Source: Nemertoderma westbladi
Lineage: Eukaryota; Xenacoelomorpha; Nemertodermatida; Nemertodermatidae
DNA length: 21,152 nt
Assembly (NCBI GenBank): GCA_032718475.1
Contig: JAUCBJ010000456.1
Span: 1-21,152, forward strand
Reading direction: 5' to 3'
This document shows positions 17,838-21,152 of this stretch, piece by piece; positions within the stretch are counted from its first letter, which is position 1; each line of letters starts with the position of its first letter. Position numbers and translations under genes: made by a program. The notes beneath the pieces are model-generated. The model did no database searches and was not told the origin of the DNA. It saw only the letters and a list, made by a program, of their open reading frames with translations.

Positions 17838-18224
17838 CTACCATCTCCCTCCTCCTCCCCCTCCATATCCACCACCCCCGTATCCGCCACCACCCCCGCC
17901 ATATCCGCCACCGCCGTATCCACCACCCCCACCGCCGCTACGGCCGCCGCCCCCATAACCGCGTCCGCCGCCGCCTCCATCTCTCGACGATCCTTGGACG
18001 TAGTCCCCGTTCGGTCCCGTTACGTTGGTGGCCTTTAACTTCCCGTTGCGTTCGTCGTGAGTCCGAACGAACTCAACATGTTCCCCTTCGCTTAACGACC
18101 GGTAGCCTTGAGCGTGGATCTGCGTTTGGTGGACGAACAGATCGTCTCCTCCTTGATCAGGCGTTATGAAACCGTAACCCTTCTCACTGTTAAACCACTT
18201 GCATTCCCCAGACTCTATTGCCAT
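17838..18224 (-). CDS. Glycine-rich cold-shock-domain protein (copy 2)
   Basis: A 128-residue protein with a CSD at residues 5-70 (RNP1 KGYGFI 15-20, RNP2 LFVHQ 29-33) and a long tail (about 83-128) of YGGGG-type repeats ending GGRW. This Gly-rich tail is typical of RNA-binding proteins and may add weak RNA binding or self-association; that is a family inference. No zinc knuckle. An in-frame TAA lies 12 bases upstream of the ATG, so the start is well supported. It is a single frame with no intron. Compared with copy 1 at 29-382 the CSD differs at few residues and the nucleotide sequence is almost the same over long stretches, while the tail and flanks differ. The C-rich plus strand of the tail creates several spurious overlapping ORFs. 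Confidence 0.93.
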   Translation of the reverse strand: MAIESGECKWFNSEKGYGFITPDQGGDDLFVHQTQIHAQGYRSLSEGEHVEFVRTHDERNGKLKATNVTGPNGDYVQGSSRDGGGGGRGYGGGGRSGGGGGGYGGGGYGGGGGGYGGGGYGGGGGGRW

Positions 18225-18239
18225 ATTATTGTATTATTG

Positions 18240-19306
18240 AATTAGTTTTGGTATAAATAAATAAACGGTCCGGTAGGCCTATTATTGCCTATTGCTGTAT
18301 TGAGTAACTGGCAGACTTCTGGACTTGTGGGCTACTGGGTCAGACTGGAATCCATACACACTTTGCGCTTGGCTTGGCGCTTGGCTGCTTGGCGCGCTCG
18401 AAAATCGTAAAGCGCTCCGGCTTTGGCGCGTGGCGCTCCCAAAAATAAAAACCGGCGCCGATTTGTTGGTTTAACAATTATGGAAGCGCCTTAAAAATAG
18501 CATTACCGGTAGCTGTTTAAAAATTTCGGCTCGCTTTTCTCTGTTGTATGGTTACTGGTACTGCTGTACAGGGACAGGTACAGCAGTACTGACATTGGCA
18601 GACTGGTTACACTCCTAACTGCCTAAATTGAAATTACATTGGCGTGGCGCTCTTAAAAATTGTTTCTATGTGCGGCGCGCTTAACAATTTCGTTGGCGCG
18701 GAGCTTGCTTCGAAATTGCATCGGCACGCATAAACATTGGTCGGCGCGCTATCCGGTGCACTTTTTGGATGGATTCCATACAGTACAGCACTGGCTGACT
18801 AGGACTATGGCAGTATCAGAGATGGACTACTCAACTACATGCGTTATGGCTAACTGGGTGACCAGTAATATGAGCACTGTAATAGGTGCGAGACTGATCT
18901 AGGCTAATTATAAAGAGATGGCTTGGCTATGGCTGGGTTGACTGTTTGTAAGGTATAGCTTACTGGCGCTCAATGTCTGGGGCAGGTTAATGAATAGAGG
19001 GCAGATGTGACCTGGCTTTTCTTTCACTGTTCACACCTACAGAAGTACAGACTGGGGTATTATCTGATTATGTATATGCAGGTGTGTGCTTGTATTATTA
19101 CATCAATAGATGTTGGTTTGACTATGTCAGTATGTCAGTATGTGTGTCTGTGCCGTGTGCCATGTATCTTTGGCCAGATAGTTTAATCTTTTCAGTTTTT
19201 ATTCAGTTTATTTTGCGTGACCATTTTATTGCATACCTATTGTATAATGTCATAAATTTTAAATTATATTTTGTGACTACCTGACTTCTGACTACGGTGG
19301 CCCACA
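18240..19306. other. Intergenic region with GGCGC cluster and a GTAC hairpin
   Basis: No gene supported. 18360-18470 and 18640-18760 hold many GGCGC/GGCGCGC strings, often followed by CT(C/T) and an A-rich run, in otherwise AT-rich DNA. TTTGGCGCG near 18424 matches an E2F-type site. A perfect 12-bp inverted repeat (GTACTGCTGTAC 18558-18569 against 18578-18589, loop 8) lies between the two blocks. The 80- and 66-residue plus ORFs at 18660 and 19084 resemble no family. Confidence 0.45.
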
Positions 19307-20118
19307 CAGTTGGGGAAAGATGCTTATTTAGGCAGTCCGGTCGGACTTCCTAATTAAGAACCGAGCTGCCTATATAGGCAGTTTTCGTCGTTTTTTGCGA
19401 TAAATTTGATGATTTAAACCACTTAAACGCAAATTGGCATGTGAAGAATTTTACGTAATTGAGATACACCTGTCACTCAACTACTGAGAAAAAATTAGAA
19501 AAATCCATCTAAGCTTCTTTGATCTATTATCAATATAAGATTTACAGTTCTAGTATAATTACCAGTGGCTAAAAATCACATGGCCGCGAGGCCTAAATAG
19601 GAAAATTTTCAAGGATGCCAGGTTCCTAAATAAGAAGTTCGATGTATCCTGGTATCTATAAGATATTCGCGGTTCCTAAATAAGAAGCTTACTACACATA
19701 CACATCATCTTTTAAATAAGAAGCTGACATTCTAAAATAGGCAGTTCGAATAAAAAATTCCAAGCAAAACGAGGGCTAACTGCCTATTTAAGCACCACGT
19801 TATCAATGCTGGTGTTATTATTTTAGGCACCACAGTCATGGGATTTTCAGCCATTGGCAAATAAACTGAAACTGTCAATCTTATATTGATAATAGATCAA
19901 AGAAGCTTAGATAGATTTTTCTAATTTTTTCTCAGTAGTTGAGTGACAGGTAGGCCTATATCTCTAATATGTAAAATTCTTCATATGCCAATTTTCGTTT
20001 AAGTGGTTTAAATCATCAAATTTATCCCAAAAAATGACGAAAACTGCCTATATAGGCAGCTCGGTTCTTATTTAGGAAGTCCGACCGGACTGCCTAAATA
20101 AGCATCTTTCCCCAACTG
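19307..20118. mobile_element. MITE-like element with ~245-bp terminal inverted repeats
   Basis: Bases 19307-19549 and 20118-19870 (reverse complement) align over their whole length with only scattered changes (by eye above 90% identity). Both start CAGTTGGGGAAAGATGCTTA. CCACA directly flanks both ends (19302-19306 and 20119-20123), a candidate 5-bp target duplication. The 320-bp interior has no ORF but repeats a (C)CTAAATAAGAAG / CTGCCTATTTA motif at least seven times. The CAG start recalls hAT ends, but the long inverted repeats and 5-bp duplication do not allow a firm assignment. Confidence 0.87.
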
Positions 20119-20123
20119 CCACA

Positions 20124-20790
20124 GTGCACAGCGGCCATACCAGCATACGTAAAAACGTTAATGGCATGACTTCCATTAAAGTATTTACGCGGATTTCTGC
20201 AACAATCCTGCAATCGTGTAAATAAATTAATAGATTAATACCGGTACCTGGGTACATTTGGGTTTTGGGCAGCTTTGAAGTACACCTTCTTATTGCTGTA
20301 TTGACAGATTGAGACCTATATAAATAAAATAGGCCTAATGAATTAATTAACTTAATTTACTTAGGCCCTATAATATAAGTTAATTAATAAATTATTAAGT
20401 AATTACATATTTCCGGATATAACTGAATAAGTTAGGTTTGGCTTATGTTGTGCTCGTGCTTCATCCTTCATGCAGTCATGTACATCAGAGCTAAAAAGTC
20501 TATGCCGGTAAAATGTAAAATAACGAGCTAAGCACAACCAACCTGCCTCCTGCACTGGCAGACTGGATACATAGCCTCATTAGTTCAAAGGGCAAAGTGC
20601 AAAGGGAATTCATACCGCTACATCACACACCATCTTAAAACAGGCCAGACATTAAGCTGTTAAGCCAATCAGCCAATGGGTTTCCACTCCACTGCTCCAG
20701 GCTACTCTGAGCTGTAGCCAGGCTGTACGTACAGATCACAGATTAGGCCGCTGTCACTCAAAATACCTACCAGCCTACTGTGATAAAAAT
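20124..20790. other. Intergenic, no gene seen
   Basis: No coding region or RNA recognised. TACCGGTA (20239-20246) and TAGGCCTA (20330-20337) occur, with TTAATTAA-rich sequence around 20340-20400. The 61-residue minus ORF at 20072-20257 overlaps the MITE end and is not credible. Confidence 0.4.
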
Positions 20791-20791
20791 G

Positions 20792-20869
20792 GGACGCCCG
20801 ATTATGTCGGGCAATGCTTCATAAATATGGAACGCCAAATTTTGGCGTTCCAAACATAATCTGGCGTCC
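20792..20869. repeat. Nested hairpin cluster built on GGACGCC
   Basis: An outer stem pairs 20792-20807 with 20854-20869 at 15 of 16 positions. Inside its right part, 20829-20839 and 20841-20851 form a perfect 11-bp stem around one base. On the left, GCCCGA (20796-20801) can instead pair with TCGGGC (20807-20812). The outer and left hairpins exclude each other, so two alternative folds are possible. Confidence 0.8.
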
Positions 20870-21152
20870 TAAACGAGGTAGAATAAAACGTATGTCCTTA
20901 TCTGATCTGATCTGACGGTATCTGATCCTATAACCAATCAGGAGAAAGAGATATAATATTTACCTAACTGTCTGTTAGGTAAATAGCCAATAGCTGAAGA
21001 ATAGGGGATCGCGTTTCACGTTGCCTGTTTATGTATCAGTATTATCATAAGACGTAGCAGTACACGTTCGTGGGGCCTTCGCGCAGCACGAGGCCCAGTT
21101 ATGAGATACAAATTAAAATTGTGCGACTGTATCACAAAATCAGGTTATGAGA
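20870..21152. other. Intergenic, no gene seen
   Basis: No ORF or RNA recognised. A short inverted repeat GTTAGGTAAATA-type stretch lies near 20961-20983 (TTTACCTAAC / GTTAGGTAAA), and GGGCCT/AGGCCC pairs at about 21074-21096. The window ends here. Confidence 0.4.

Noticed and set aside
17735-18169. Ala/Val-rich minus ORF (17735-17980) and Pro- or His/Arg-rich plus ORFs (17755-17958, 17825-18169)
   Set aside because: Shadows of the Gly-codon-rich tail of CSD copy 2; low-complexity codons in other frames.
19084-19284. 66-residue hydrophobic plus ORF
   Set aside because: AT-rich Tyr/Phe/Ile string without a homologue I recognise; composition alone explains it.

Overview
The window looks like nuclear DNA of a metazoan, most likely a marine invertebrate. 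It is AT-rich, its genes are widely spaced, one gene has consensus GT/AG introns, and it carries decayed non-LTR retrotransposon sequence, a long-inverted-repeat MITE-like element, minisatellites and a tRNA-like relic. There are no bacterial operons. The species cannot be named from the sequence. Frequent self-complementary octamers (TAGGCCTA, TACCGGTA) are a noticeable compositional signature.

Layout. (1) 29-382, minus: a glycine-rich cold-shock-domain (CSD) protein, with a full CRE palindrome and a perfect 26-bp inverted repeat upstream. (2) 630-2880: no gene seen; holds a tRNA-like relic, a possible retroposon tail and a poly-C tract. (3) 2884-5244, minus: an intronless 786-residue AIF-like (apoptosis-inducing-factor family) flavoprotein with a mitochondrial-type N terminus, an altered NAD motif and a long C-terminal extension. 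(4) 5555-12093: a block bracketed by two inverted arrays of ACGT-core sites whose outer ends share the same 12-mer. Inside are a 2.3-kb array of a 30-bp minisatellite and a DUF4806-domain gene on the minus strand. I model that gene as three exons (11392-11320, 11097-10892, 9929-8650) whose splice sites and phases agree. Its last exon contains an 11-copy, 51-bp coding minisatellite with a 2-bp frameshift. (5) 13440-15780, minus: a dead non-LTR retrotransposon (endonuclease and reverse transcriptase) with frameshifts, a stop and an internal deletion. (6) 17838-18224, minus: a second CSD gene, almost identical to the first at the nucleotide level in much of the CSD. (7) 18360-18760: GGCGC-rich non-coding stretch. 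(8) 19307-20118: a MITE-like element with ~245-bp terminal inverted repeats and a candidate 5-bp target duplication. (9) 20792-20869: nested hairpins.

The genes do not form an evident pathway. All three intact-looking host-type proteins (two CSD proteins and the AIF-like protein) lie on the minus strand. The most notable possibility is that 5.55-12.09 kb is a mobile element, or the relic of one, carrying the DUF4806 gene as cargo. The competing explanation is that the ACGT arrays are promoter-proximal clusters for bZIP or bHLH-PAS factors, since each lies about 300-700 bp upstream of a minus-strand start codon.
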